Notes under the pieces: generated by a model
The model's database searches: none
The model's input: the letters and a program-made list of their open reading frames with translations, nothing else
Told to the model about the DNA's origin: nothing
In this document: positions 27,396-38,100 of the stretch, in pieces
How the letters are laid out: every line of letters starts with the position of its first letter
How positions within the stretch are numbered: position 1 is the first letter of the stretch
Program-made: the position numbers and the translations under genes
From: CAVTWJ01 sp964525605
GTDB lineage: Bacteria; Oederibacteriota; Muellerivitia; Muellerivitales; Muellerivitaceae
DNA: 64,000 nt
Assembly: GCA_964525605.1 (NCBI GenBank)
Contig: CAZGKT010000002.1
Location: forward strand, 1-64,000
Direction: 5' to 3'

Positions 27396-28403
27396 TCAGC
27401 CCTTCGAAGCCATGTACTCGATCAGATCAACCACACGGCACGAATAGCCCCACTCATTATCGTACCAGCTGAGAACCTTCAACAGGTTCCCCCCGCTTAC
27501 GAAAGTGGAAAGACTATCCACGATCGAGGAATGAGAGTTGCCCTTGAAATCCATCGAAACCAAGGGTTCGTCCGTTACATCCAGGTACTTATCCAATTTG
27601 GGACTCTTGGCAGCCTCTTTGAGGGCGTTATTGACATCTTCCTTCGTGACCGTCTTGGTCAATTCAACCACCAAGTCCACCACCGAAACCGTTGGGGTCG
27701 GCACACGAATGGACAACCCGTCCAGTTTCCCCTTCATTTCGGGCATCACCAACCCGATGGCCTTGGCGGCACCCGTCGAGGTGGGGATCATATTCAGGGC
27801 AGCGGCGCGCGCGCGGCGCAGATCTTTGTGGGGAAAATCTAGGATGACCTGATCGTTCGTGTAACTATGAATCGTGGTCATGAGCCCCTTGACGATCCCG
27901 AACTTTTCGTGGATCACCTTTGCGAAAGGGGCCAAACAGTTGGTAGTGCAGGAGGCGTTAGAAACAACATTGTGATTTTTCGGGTCGTATTTCTCTTCGT
28001 TGACCCCGAGAACAATCGTAATGTCCTCGTTCTTCGCGGGAGCGGAAATGATGACCTTTTTGACACTGTTTTTAATGTGAACAACGGCTTTTTCCTTGTC
28101 GGTAAAACGCCCAGTGGATTCCACCACATATTCGATTCCATGGTTGCCCCAGGGGATGTTGGCAGGGTCCTTTTCGGCATAGACCTTTATTTCCTTGCCG
28201 TTGACGATGACCGTTCCTTCTCCGGCCTTCACATCCGCATGAAGGTTACCGAGAACGGAGTCATACTTCAGGAGGTGGGCCAGAGTCTTTGCGTCCGTCA
28301 GATCATTGACGGCCACGATCTCGATGTTCTTGTTCCCAATCGCGGCGCGGTAAACATTGCGTCCAATGCGTCCAAAACCGTTGATGCCAACCTTGATCGC
28401 CAT
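27396..28403 (-). CDS. gap: Glyceraldehyde-3-phosphate dehydrogenase
   Basis: 335 aa from MAIKVGINGFGRIGRN at 28403, with GGAGG upstream; a longer in-frame start lacks support. Oxidises glyceraldehyde 3-phosphate to 1,3-bisphosphoglycerate with NAD. NAD motif GINGFGRIGR, catalytic NASCTTNCLAPFAK (Cys), HSYTNDQ (His) and WYDNEWGYS are all present. It has its own structured leader and terminator, so it can be expressed apart from nfeD-pgk-tpiA. Confidence 0.98.
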   Translation of the reverse strand: MAIKVGINGFGRIGRNVYRAAIGNKNIEIVAVNDLTDAKTLAHLLKYDSVLGNLHADVKAGEGTVIVNGKEIKVYAEKDPANIPWGNHGIEYVVESTGRFTDKEKAVVHIKNSVKKVIISAPAKNEDITIVLGVNEEKYDPKNHNVVSNASCTTNCLAPFAKVIHEKFGIVKGLMTTIHSYTNDQVILDFPHKDLRRARAAALNMIPTSTGAAKAIGLVMPEMKGKLDGLSIRVPTPTVSVVDLVVELTKTVTKEDVNNALKEAAKSPKLDKYLDVTDEPLVSMDFKGNSHSSIVDSLSTFVSGGNLLKVLSWYDNEWGYSCRVVDLIEYMASKG

Positions 28404-28454
28404 AAAATTCCTCCAGATTTTTCCCGAAAACAACCGGGTGCTGATACGACTTAA

Positions 28455-28600
28455 TTTGATCCGCCGGGCTTTCAGCGATCAAAGCAACAAGCCGTTTCCC
28501 CGCCTAATTAGCCGGGGACCTTTCCAACCCCACTTAAATTTTTCGCGGGCAGATGAGAAAACCGCGTATTTCATCGAAATAAGGGGCCAAAAGTGGGGTT
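28455..28600 (-). promoter_or_regulatory. Structured 5' leader of gap
   Basis: The leader can fold, in order, into a closing helix of 10 bp (28591-28600 with 28526-28535) that holds two inner hairpins: TATTTC/GAAATA and CGCGG/CCGCG. Next comes a CCCCG/CGGGG hairpin (28498-28517) and then a TTTGATC/GATCAAA hairpin (28455-28483). The ribosome site follows about 40 bases later. I do not recognise a known riboswitch class. Confidence 0.55.
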
Positions 28601-28653
28601 AAGCTAACAGAAGGGATTGGGATGGGTCAATAGCAAGGATCATATAGTAAAAG

Positions 28654-28678
28654 CTGACAAAAAAGGTTTTTTTGTCAG
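28654..28678 (-). terminator. Terminator after comF
   Basis: The inverted repeat CTGACAAAAAA/TTTTTTGTCAG lies 21 bases past the comF stop, with CTTTT following on the minus strand. It separates the T9SS-like operon from gap. Confidence 0.6.
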
Positions 28679-28699
28679 GTCTTTTTTCTCGCGAAATTA

Positions 28700-29458
28700 T
28701 CAAAAATATCGCGGCGTACGTCCCCAAACCACAGCGCCGACCCATTGGACTCCAGATTTTTTTAAAACCTTCGCGCATTCTTCCAGCGTGGCTCCGGTTG
28801 TAAAGACGTCATCTGTCAAAATAACCCGAGGTGGCATCGGAATCGTCGGGATGGTTTCATACGCGCCCTCGGGGTTTTTTAATCTTTCCGCTTTCGTCAG
28901 GGACATTTGAGGTCGAATGGATTTTATCTTTCGGATCAATTTCCTAGCGGGGGATCCTTTAGCAAGGGAAAGATGACGGCTTAAAATTTCTGCTGGGTTA
29001 TACCCCCTCTCACGTTCTCTTTCTGGGCTTAATGGGACGGGACAAAAAACCGACTCCGGTGTGGTAAAAGAATCAGGAATCATCTTAGTCATTTGTTGGG
29101 CCATTAGAGCTCCTAGATGTTCCATTCCTTCGAATTTGAACGAATGATGAGCGATTCGCAATACGCCCGCGTAATCCCCATAGGCCCGCATTCCATCAAG
29201 AAAATATTGCCCCTCCCCACATTCAACACATCTAAAAAGGGATGCTCCAGTATAACTTTCGGGGTTGAGTGGTGCCCCACACCTCGAACACACCGGGTCC
29301 TTGTATGGCCGAATAGAATGAAAACAAAAAGAACAAAGAATGTTTGAGAGGCCCCCATCAAAAGGAAACCCACAATAATCACAAACCTTGGGGAAGAGGA
29401 AATCACGCAAACCGGTAAAAATGGAAATTAAGGAAGTCGATTCGGGCATGGGCACCAC
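28700..29458 (-). CDS. ComF-family phosphoribosyltransferase-like protein
   Basis: 252 aa with a GTG start at 29458, preceded by GAGG. The N-terminal zinc ribbons are CDYC, CSFC, CSRC and CVEC. The type I phosphoribosyltransferase domain carries the PRPP loop VILTDDVFTTGAT and the ComF-specific RERGYNPAEILSRHL region. ComF is linked to DNA uptake in Gram-positive competence, but many bacteria have it without known competence. Here it is the last gene of the SprA operon, 35 bases after the DUF2225 gene. Confidence 0.9.
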   Translation of the reverse strand: MVPMPESTSLISIFTGLRDFLFPKVCDYCGFPFDGGLSNILCSFCFHSIRPYKDPVCSRCGAPLNPESYTGASLFRCVECGEGQYFLDGMRAYGDYAGVLRIAHHSFKFEGMEHLGALMAQQMTKMIPDSFTTPESVFCPVPLSPERERERGYNPAEILSRHLSLAKGSPARKLIRKIKSIRPQMSLTKAERLKNPEGAYETIPTIPMPPRVILTDDVFTTGATLEECAKVLKKSGVQWVGAVVWGRTPRYF

Positions 29459-29493
29459 AAAGGCCTCTTGGAATTTATCCTTTTCGGCAGAAC

Positions 29494-30201
29494 CTACTCT
29501 GTCCCATTCATTTCCATTTGTTGTTTGGCGGCAAACATCATGTCCCGAGTCATTTCCGCAATGCGGGGAAAAGACCTTATTTCCTTGCTAGCGAGAGCTT
29601 TTTCGTAATTGCGCCTGGCATCTACTAGCAACCCCTGTCGCCGATACAACTCGCCAATCAAATAGAGAACTCCAGGTTCTCCCAGGCTTTCCGGAAGGCG
29701 ATTACCCTTATCGAAAAACTCTTCGTATGCTTTCACCGCAAGGGCCAAAGCTTTCTTTTCGTTATCGTAATCTTTCATCAGCCGATAAATCCAAACCAAA
29801 TGCAGGCATAGCCCAGCCATGGTTCCCAGATCACCGTATTTACGGATTTTCATGAAGGTAATTGCCATCTCATGTCGTTTGATGGCTACTTCCGGGGTAC
29901 TTGAACCAAGTGCAAAAATATCAGGTTTCTTTTTGGCAGATTGTTTTATTTGGCGGCTGACTTCCATGATCATGGGTTCGGCACCTGCTCGAATAGTATC
30001 AAAATCTTTATTAAGGGCCGCAAAAGTACACTGGGGACAAACGGTCACAGCATATAGATAGGCACACTCCCCTTCGTAAATGTTTCCGAAATCAGTTTGT
30101 TTATCCTTGATCTTGATAACCGATGAACGAAGGCGAGTGGTCTCAAATTCAAACGCGCAGAAGGGACACTTTAATTTTTTGTTCCAGAGCGGAGTGCTCA
30201 A
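29494..30201 (-). CDS. DUF2225 protein with zinc ribbon and TPR-like C-terminus
   Basis: 235 aa with a TTG start at 30201, preceded by GGGAGG. Zinc-ribbon Cys pairs are CPFC (residues 12-15) and CPQC (about 55-58). The rest is helical with TPR-like repeats (AGLCLHLVWIYRLM, YLIGELYRRQGLLVDARRNYEKAL). No signal peptide is seen. DUF2225 proteins have no assigned activity. The position, 34 bases behind a secreted fibronectin-III protein, suggests a cytoplasmic helper for the same operon. Confidence 0.8.
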   Translation of the reverse strand: MSTPLWNKKLKCPFCAFEFETTRLRSSVIKIKDKQTDFGNIYEGECAYLYAVTVCPQCTFAALNKDFDTIRAGAEPMIMEVSRQIKQSAKKKPDIFALGSSTPEVAIKRHEMAITFMKIRKYGDLGTMAGLCLHLVWIYRLMKDYDNEKKALALAVKAYEEFFDKGNRLPESLGEPGVLYLIGELYRRQGLLVDARRNYEKALASKEIRSFPRIAEMTRDMMFAAKQQMEMNGTE

Positions 30202-30234
30202 TTCAACCTCCCAAGCGAAAATACGCGAGGTACT

Positions 30235-33200
30235 TTACTTGATAACAGCCACCTTGTCGATTTCCTGGTGACCGTTCATTTCCACCGTTACCAGATAGAC
30301 CCCTGACGCAACCAGATTTCCTGCCATATTTCGGCCGTTCCAGGAAACGGAATACTGGCTCCCTGGAAGACCCCAAACGCCAACAGGGACATTATCGTTT
30401 TCGAATATTTCTTTGATAAAGGTTCCCGTTAAAGAATAGACCTTGATGTCCACTTTCCCCTTCTGTGTTACCACAAAGCGAACATGGACCACCTGCGCAT
30501 TGGTCGAATTGGGCCGAATAGCATTTAAATCCAAAGCCGCCCCGGCAGTTAATGGGAAGGCGGTCACCGGGGTATAAGGCGACTCATGAACCATGCTGAC
30601 ATCACTGGTGTTGACTCCGGCCGGAGCGTCAAAGGCCCAAATTAAATAGGTATTGGCTGATCCGTCAACGAGTTTAACCGGATCAAAATAAGTGAGATTC
30701 TGAGTCGCGCCCTCAGAAGAAGACTGAGACCCAACTAATTCATAGGTTCCGCCTCCATCTGAGGAGCGATAAATGTAATAGCCACCCAATGGATACATCT
30801 TTGTAGGATCAAAGAAACCGGGCGGATAATTCGCAGGGGCCCAACTTAAAATGTTGCCAGTTTGATTCCCTTCCTGGTTTTGTAGCAGACTTACAGTTGT
30901 ATTTCCAACATAGGGCGGCTCAGCAGGTAAAGCTTGCACCGCAACGGCCGAGGAAGTTAAACCCAAACCGTCCACACTATAAACCTGGTAATCATAAAGT
31001 GTTTTATCAAATACGCCGCTATCGGCGTAATTGATTCCCTGCACAGTTTTTATCGTTTGATAATCGGACACGGGGGCGGATCCCAATTTTCGCTGGATGG
31101 TATAAGAGAATTTTTGGTTGCCCTGATAGTTCCAACGCAATTGAACCAGCCCGTCCCCTGAAACCGCTTCTAGATTGATAACAGGCAGGGGTAATACAGT
31201 CACGGTTACCGGATTGGAAAATGGCCCTAAGATGGGGCTTCCTCCCCAGGGGTTGGGAGCGGCAGCGGCAACCTGATAGCTATATGAATTAGGATCGGAA
31301 ACACTAGCGTCCGCATAGGTTGTGTTGTCAATTCCTTCAATGATCGCGGGCACGATGGGACTGTAAGCTGGAGTCACGCTGGGAACAGGTGTTGCGGGAT
31401 AAACGATGCTTTCAAGCGAATATCCCGAAACAGGGCTCCCGGTCGGCACCACCACCGGATTCCAAGCAAGATTGTTCACGGCAGCCCCAGGGGTGTTGTA
31501 AAGCGTGGGGGCGGTTACCGCCAAAGCCGCCACGCTGGCCGGGGCTCCGGTCACTCCCTGGGCTTCTGAACTTACCCAATAAAAATAAGCAAATCCATTC
31601 GTCACCGAGTTATCGGTGTAGGTTGACGCCGGTCCTCCACTGGTCGGATTCGCGAAAAAGGTCACCGGAACAAACGGATAGGTGCTTCGATAAACATCGT
31701 AACCAGTCACTGGAGCGTCTCCGCCCGGAGCCCAGGCTAGGGTGATATTTGAAACAGAAGCTGAGGGCAGAGCGGTCAGGCTGATTGGAGCGGCCGGGAA
31801 ATATGTAATTGAAACACTGGTTTGCGGGTTGGGATTTCCCTGCAACCCAAAACCATTCTGGGGAATGATCTGATAGTAATTAATGTAACCGCTTACGGGA
31901 CCGCTGTATGGGCCGGCCACATCCTCCCAAACCGGGGTAGTAGTTGATAAAGAAACAGGAGCAGAAACAGTACCTTCATTGCTCCAACATGTGACACAGG
32001 TTGAAGCGGGAGTCGGATAAATGGATCGGTAAATGACATAGGAATTCACGCCGTTCGGAGTCGGAGTGGAATTGAAAGTGAACCCGGTAACCCAGACTCC
32101 AGGGGCATAGGGTTGCGTGGCATTTGGTGTAGGACTAACCCAAACCGGCGGGGTCAAGCTAAAGGTTTGAGCGGAACCATAAGAAAGCAATACCGATACT
32201 GAGGCGGCAGAAACCCCTCCAGAATTTTGGGCCACCACCTGATAACCCGTTCCCGCCCCAGGAGTATCCGCCACGACAACAGAATAAACAGTGGGGGAGG
32301 GTGAAACAGTCACAGCTAACGTAGCCACCGGGGTTAAATTGCCATTTTGATAAATCGAATAGGACGTGACACCCTGGCCACCCGGGGAGGAAGCCCAATA
32401 AAGCGTAGTTAAGGAAATCGCTCCATTAGCAGTAAAACTGGCGGGCCCGTTGGGCCAAGTCAAAACTCCCGATTCAGGCGGAGGGGTCATGTAGGGATAA
32501 AGCGAACTTTCAATTCCCTTCGAGCGAGCCGTTACCCGGTAATAGACCGATTGGCCGGCGGAAGCAGTTGTATCGGAGTAAGACATTGTTGGGTATGGAA
32601 CTATAGCCAAGGGCGTAAATTGTGCCCCTTGGGTAACCGACCGATAAACGTCATAGCTATCTATCAAGGGTGTAGGACTAATAGTTGGATTTACCAAATT
32701 CCATGAAACGGTCACAGCTTGTGTTGGAATAGGTATGCCTGCCGAAACCGAGTACTGGCTGACAGCCAAGCTTGAAAGGGTCGTGGGGGAGCTGAAACCG
32801 GTGGCGTTTTGAGCCACGACATAATAATTGTTGACCACCCATGGAGTAGCAATAGCCACGAAGGTCGGGGTGTAAGTAATTGTTGGCAAATATACGGCCA
32901 AGGGCGTTGGAGTGGGGGTCGTGGGGCCGTAGGACAAGTAATCCGGTCCATAAAGATTATAGGCAGTCACCAAGTCAGTCGCAGGATTCCAAAGCCAAGA
33001 ATAAACAAGTGTGCTTGGTCCTCCCACGACCGGAAGACCCATCGGAGCTATCGGCGCTTTTAAGGTTGAAATCTGAGCCGATTCCACTGTATTTGATGGA
33101 GCCGAAAGGTCCGAGAGATTTCCCAGGGAATCTAGTGCGGATATTTGATAACTCATATTGGTACTAGGTGTCACAACCACCGCGTAATCGGTATAACTCG

Positions 33201-35103
33201 ACTGAGCATAAGAAACCGTGGCTATAGGTTTAGGTGTTGAAGCGACATTTTCGCGAAAAATCTCGTAAGCGACCGGTGTTCCGTAAAATCCTGCCGTTCC
33301 TCCCCCTGCCCATGTGACTGCAAATGCATTGTTCCCAAGGGTAGCGGCCGCAGAAACGGTAAAAACAGGCGTAGGGCCCAGGTCTAAGACTGCAGGGACA
33401 GAAGAAGCGATGACGCCTCCAGGCACTAACGTTGCGTAAGGTTGAACCCAATAACTAATTCCATTCGCGTTGGTCACCCCCGAATCGGTATAAACCAAAG
33501 TTGGAGTCCCAAAGGCGGGAATGATGTAGGTGGCCAAGGGTGTCGGAGTAGGCGATTGAGTTCCCGTCGGGATAGGTAATCCTACAGTACTCTTGAATAT
33601 TAAATACCCCGACAAGCCATAGGTACCCGGAACACCCGGGTTCCAACTGACCGTGACCGCATTTGTGGTTGCCACCGGTGTCACTTGAATAGACCCATTG
33701 TTCATGTTTGGTTGATAGATATTTTCTGAAAGTGTATTGGACGTTACCGATCCATTTCCATTGGATGCGATGACTGAATATTGAGTCAAAACCGTTTGAC
33801 TGGCGGAATAGGGGATGGTTTGGTCAATGTACCCGTAAGTCGGATAAGGTGTTTGGGTCACCATTTCTGTCGCGATAGGGGTTCCATTGGACAAAACTTG
33901 GTACGTGGTCACGCTCTCGGATTGCAATGAACCACTCCATTGGAGTATGACGCCGTAATTATTTCCCCCAGGCGGCGGGGTCAATGTCGCAATCACCCCT
34001 CCCGACAAGGATGGCGCCAAGGGTTTAGCAAATTGCGGGCAATTGGGGAAACTTGAAAAAATTGTTACCGGCACGGGCGTGCCCGGTGTAGCTGTGACCA
34101 AATAGGTAATAGGGCTGGAGTTTCCCTGGTCGTCCATCCCGATCACAACGTAATAATACTCGCCCGGGCCAGAGTTCTGCAGTTGATCCGAATAACTCGC
34201 AACAGGTGAATAACCCAAAGGGGGGCCTTGGCTTATAACCGTTGAAGCTAAATAGGGTGTAGGCATAAAAGTGTGCGTTGGAATGAAGGTTTGTGTGGAG
34301 GTACCCGTATTAGTAGGCGTTAAACTTACGGTGGAAGTGCAGGTATTGGCCGGTGTATTGGTAAAAGTTCCCGGTTGAAAGGTTTGGGTTGGGGTACAAG
34401 TTAATACTGGGGTAAATGAGGAAGTCGGGGTAGATGTTGGAACTGGCGAAGGTGAACCGGTTGGGGTAAATGTAAAGGTAATCACGAGACGATAAATCGA
34501 GTATCCGGTTACTGGGTAAGAAGATAGGGGGATAGGCCAGGATAAATCCAACGCACCCGCATGAAGAGCCTGAACAGTTATGGTCTGGATCGGCTCCGGT
34601 GGCGCAAAGGGGTTGGCTACAGCTGTGGCGGGCGAACCCAAATTCCCTGAAAGATCCAATCCCATTACCGAATAAACATAAGAGACACCGTTGGCAACTT
34701 GATAATCAATGAATGAACCGGGCGAGGAAACCAAAACGGTGGCCAAAGGTGTTGAGGTACCTGTCGGGGTATCGACCGGCGTGGAGGTATATGAAACGAC
34801 GGGTGTATACGAGCCGATGGGTGTCGGAGTCTGTGTGGGTGTAACGGTTAGGGTATTGGTTGGAGTTCCAAGAGGATCTCGATAAATAAAATAGCAGGTG
34901 GGCGAAGCCGAAGGTATTGGAGTCCAATACAAATCGACCAGACCGTTTCCCGAGGTTGCCTTGAGGCCAGTTGGAGCGGGAAGGGTTTGTCCAAATCCAT
35001 TTTGTGCCAGAGCCGTTAAAAGGAATGCTGAGACCCCAATGATACCGGCTCGACGCCTAATGGACTTCTCACAAGTTTTTACCCTGCCGGGTGAGGAACC
35101 CAT
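30235..35103 (-). CDS. Giant fibronectin type III protein with T9SS/FlgD-like C-terminal sorting domain
   Basis: About 1622 aa from the ATG at 35103, with GAGG upstream and a 2-base gap to the preceding stop. A signal peptide lies at about residues 16-38 (RRRAGIIGVSAFLLTALAQ). Roughly thirteen fibronectin-III-like repeats follow (pattern APxGLxA..G.V.L.W....V.GY.IYRS). Many carry Thr/Pro-rich inserts (TPTQTPTPIGSYTP) in their loops. The last 80 residues end VSWNGRNMAGNLVASGVYLV and then KVAVIK, the pattern of T9SS type A or FlgD-Ig sorting domains. It is probably a surface protein exported by the adjacent SprA-like translocon. Binding target unknown. Confidence 0.8.
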   Translation of the reverse strand: MGSSPGRVKTCEKSIRRRAGIIGVSAFLLTALAQNGFGQTLPAPTGLKATSGNGLVDLYWTPIPSASPTCYFIYRDPLGTPTNTLTVTPTQTPTPIGSYTPVVSYTSTPVDTPTGTSTPLATVLVSSPGSFIDYQVANGVSYVYSVMGLDLSGNLGSPATAVANPFAPPEPIQTITVQALHAGALDLSWPIPLSSYPVTGYSIYRLVITFTFTPTGSPSPVPTSTPTSSFTPVLTCTPTQTFQPGTFTNTPANTCTSTVSLTPTNTGTSTQTFIPTHTFMPTPYLASTVISQGPPLGYSPVASYSDQLQNSGPGEYYYVVIGMDDQGNSSPITYLVTATPGTPVPVTIFSSFPNCPQFAKPLAPSLSGGVIATLTPPPGGNNYGVILQWSGSLQSESVTTYQVLSNGTPIATEMVTQTPYPTYGYIDQTIPYSASQTVLTQYSVIASNGNGSVTSNTLSENIYQPNMNNGSIQVTPVATTNAVTVSWNPGVPGTYGLSGYLIFKSTVGLPIPTGTQSPTPTPLATYIIPAFGTPTLVYTDSGVTNANGISYWVQPYATLVPGGVIASSVPAVLDLGPTPVFTVSAAATLGNNAFAVTWAGGGTAGFYGTPVAYEIFRENVASTPKPIATVSYAQSSYTDYAVVVTPSTNMSYQISALDSLGNLSDLSAPSNTVESAQISTLKAPIAPMGLPVVGGPSTLVYSWLWNPATDLVTAYNLYGPDYLSYGPTTPTPTPLAVYLPTITYTPTFVAIATPWVVNNYYVVAQNATGFSSPTTLSSLAVSQYSVSAGIPIPTQAVTVSWNLVNPTISPTPLIDSYDVYRSVTQGAQFTPLAIVPYPTMSYSDTTASAGQSVYYRVTARSKGIESSLYPYMTPPPESGVLTWPNGPASFTANGAISLTTLYWASSPGGQGVTSYSIYQNGNLTPVATLAVTVSPSPTVYSVVVADTPGAGTGYQVVAQNSGGVSAASVSVLLSYGSAQTFSLTPPVWVSPTPNATQPYAPGVWVTGFTFNSTPTPNGVNSYVIYRSIYPTPASTCVTCWSNEGTVSAPVSLSTTTPVWEDVAGPYSGPVSGYINYYQIIPQNGFGLQGNPNPQTSVSITYFPAAPISLTALPSASVSNITLAWAPGGDAPVTGYDVYRSTYPFVPVTFFANPTSGGPASTYTDNSVTNGFAYFYWVSSEAQGVTGAPASVAALAVTAPTLYNTPGAAVNNLAWNPVVVPTGSPVSGYSLESIVYPATPVPSVTPAYSPIVPAIIEGIDNTTYADASVSDPNSYSYQVAAAAPNPWGGSPILGPFSNPVTVTVLPLPVINLEAVSGDGLVQLRWNYQGNQKFSYTIQRKLGSAPVSDYQTIKTVQGINYADSGVFDKTLYDYQVYSVDGLGLTSSAVAVQALPAEPPYVGNTTVSLLQNQEGNQTGNILSWAPANYPPGFFDPTKMYPLGGYYIYRSSDGGGTYELVGSQSSSEGATQNLTYFDPVKLVDGSANTYLIWAFDAPAGVNTSDVSMVHESPYTPVTAFPLTAGAALDLNAIRPNSTNAQVVHVRFVVTQKGKVDIKVYSLTGTFIKEIFENDNVPVGVWGLPGSQYSVSWNGRNMAGNLVASGVYLVTVEMNGHQEIDKVAVIK

Positions 35104-35105
35104 GC

Positions 35106-38100
35106 TTAAAACCTCGCTTCGCCAGAGAGATTGACCTGCCACAGGGTGTACCCCAAATATGAATAAGGCTCTTGTTCGTAGAAGTATTCGTTGATCACGC
35201 CTAAACCGATCCGTAAGTTTTTCAGAGCATTGTAATTGAGCGTGAGTGTTCCACGATACCGTTCCGTCACAAGATCATTGAGGGAATAAGCGGGGCTCTG
35301 GTTGTTCACGATCTCCGCAAGAAAAGCCAGCCGCATTTCGATGGCCTGATCAAACTTTATTTTCCAATGGGTAAACGGAATGTGCAAAATATCGTTTTCC
35401 AGAAATTTCTGGTTGTATTCAACGGAATATTGATCATCCAGTTGGGTCGTGAGAATCCCCGTCGTGTTGGTGAAACCTTCCGTACGTTGAAAATGGATAT
35501 TGCCCTGCGCCTGTTTAGCGATGTCATAGGGCACAGTAAAAGAATAGGTTTGACTCGTGGTCTGTCCTGATATGATCGGTGGATTTCCGCTGTCCCATTG
35601 GGTGGAATCGGTGCGGGTGTACTGAAATTGGGCCGAATCAAAACCTAAATTGACCAGTGGCAAGCTGGCCAACTTGTGATTAAAGACGGTGGTAAATCCC
35701 AAAGTATCACTATCTTGCTGCACCGGCAGGGTTCCGGGAGATAAAAGGTTGTACTGAGTTGTCCACGACCCCGTCGGTTTGAAATCCCAAAAGTCGAAAA
35801 GTTTGAACCCCAAATTGGCTTGATCTGTCTGGGATTGGGTCGAATTTAGGGCCACATCGTTGCGTGGTTTCATCCACCATATATCTTCGAATGTAATCGG
35901 CGGTGTGGGCGACGAGATGGCCCTAAAATCAGGAATAGCCTCTGAGGCGCTTTCCGTGCGACCCACAAACGCGGTCAGCCCAAGCTTTTGGATCGGATTC
36001 CACCAAATCGATGGGTTCAAATTGAGGGAATAATTAATGCTGTTGGAAGTATTTAAACGGGGCCCTTCCGGATAAGTGACATTATCGATTTGTTCAGAAC
36101 CGGTATAGTTCACTGCCGGAATGACGCCGGGAATTCCCCGAAAGGTCAGTCCCGCCTTTGGCTGGTCCCTTTCTTGGAAGCTGGTGTACTGCGTCACAGC
36201 TCCCGCAACGCCTGGAGAATTGGTGTTCCCGACCGCATCCACCAAATTCAAATTATAAGCGGGAGTAAAGATCAGGTTTTTGAAAAGCTCCGTAGTATTG
36301 GTCCAGCCATAAGTCTGGTTTTTAGTCCATCGGTCATAGTTTGTAAGGTCAAGGCTGGAATCATCAAAATCCTGGATATCGTGGGTCAAAATATAGGTTT
36401 CGGTGAGTTGGTTAGAGCCAACCGGAAATCCCACGACCAAGGCTGGCGCATCGTAAGTGGAAGCAAGCGTATAGGTTTGGTTTCCCTTTTGGGTGTTTCC
36501 CTGGAAACCAGGTTGGAGAGAAACAGCGCTTTGAAAAACATCGCTCTCCGCATAGGTGCTTTCCGAAAGCCGCACGTTTGTCAGGCGGCCCCATGCGGTT
36601 CCTAAATCCTTGGTATAGGTAATGCTCCCAGTGGTATTTTCCGATTGAGCGTTAGGCAGGGCGCTGAAGTAAGGGTTTTGCAAAAGCGCGGCCTCCGTAG
36701 TAAGGTCCTGGTTCGTATAAGAAAATTGGGTCGCGATCGGCTTGCCGAAGAGTGAAACGGCATTGGAGGTATAGTCTAGTCCGTATTGGGTGGTATGCTG
36801 AAAATGATTGGAAGTCTGATCGATTTGGGTAAACCCTGAATCCACTTCCCGGTAACGGGCGTTCACGACTGCGAAATTATCTCCCAGGACAAATGCCGCA
36901 TTGGCCCGGCGGGCAAGACCTGACCTCACATTGGGAGTGTTCGTCCGGAAGTTGTTGATCCACAATTCTTTTGTGAGACCCGTTGGTGGATTGGGGGATA
37001 AGACGCCAAAACTGACCTGGGTAGCGCGGTTGATGAAAGGCGTTCCGAACTGAAAGCGGTTGCCTTCTGATCCATCAATGGGAACCGATATAGCGTTCCA
37101 ACCTCCCACGTATTGGGGTTTCAAGGGAATGTTATATTGGTAATAATCCTGTAAATCGTTGCCGATACGGACAAAAAGAATTTCCCCCGGTTCCACATTG
37201 GGTGTTCTTACATACAGGTCCATGGCCAGATTGGCGTAGTCGGTAAAATCCACCCCCTGATTAAAAAAACGAGTACAGAAGAAAATGGGCTTTCCCGCAA
37301 TGTCTCCGGGCGGGTCGAAATCAGCCGAGGAAAGGTTATAACTGATTTTCAATGACTTTTCCTTGGCCAGAATAGAAGTATCACTGGTTCCCTCGGGGAT
37401 CACAATAAATCGATCGGTGGGAACGTATTTATCATCCTGATCCAGGCTTATCGACTCGCAGTCAAATTTTCCGGTGTTCACCGTGACTCCCTGATCCAGA
37501 TTTGCGGTAGGATCGACCTCCAACTGCCAGAGGTTACGATTGAATTGAATGCTTTCAACCAACACGGTACCGTTGATAGGAGCTGCAGATTGTCCGGTCA
37601 TCCAAAACCGGATTGTCCGGATAAGGGAAGGAGATGCAGAAAGCGGGCTTTGGTTATGGAAAAAGTAATTCACGTTTTGGTCGGTTTGATACATTCCGTC
37701 ATTTTCCGTGAAATTAACGGGTATCTTGACCAATTGCCAACCGGTCCAATTGGCCTGAATTCCATATTCGTAATAGGCGTCATCTATATCCAGAATTCCG
37801 GAACCTGCCGTATCCTCAGTGTCGAGAACGTTGTTCCCCGCCCCTTCCTGGGTTCCCTGAGGCTCGTCAGAAATCCATATCGAAGGAGGAACTGGGCCGC
37901 CCACTTGGGAGACCGCCCCCCCGAGCGAATTGAAATAATAGGTCAAAAGACCAATGTCTGTGCCAGTTACCCCCTGAGATAAAGGAAGCGTTTCTTGTTC
38001 AATTGTAGTCGTATCACCCGCATTGATTGCCTCGTTGATAACCCCAAAATCAACCATGATCCATTTCGGGATTCCATCGTTATAAATCCATGATTGCATA

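Noticed and set aside
28526..28600. Hammerhead-like core (GATGAG...GAAA) on the plus strand
   Set aside because: The required CTGATGA and stem arrangement are not met.
34250..34900. Dense GTTGG/GGTGT repeats on the plus strand as a mobile or array element
   Set aside because: They are the complement of Thr/Pro codons within the fibronectin-III gene.
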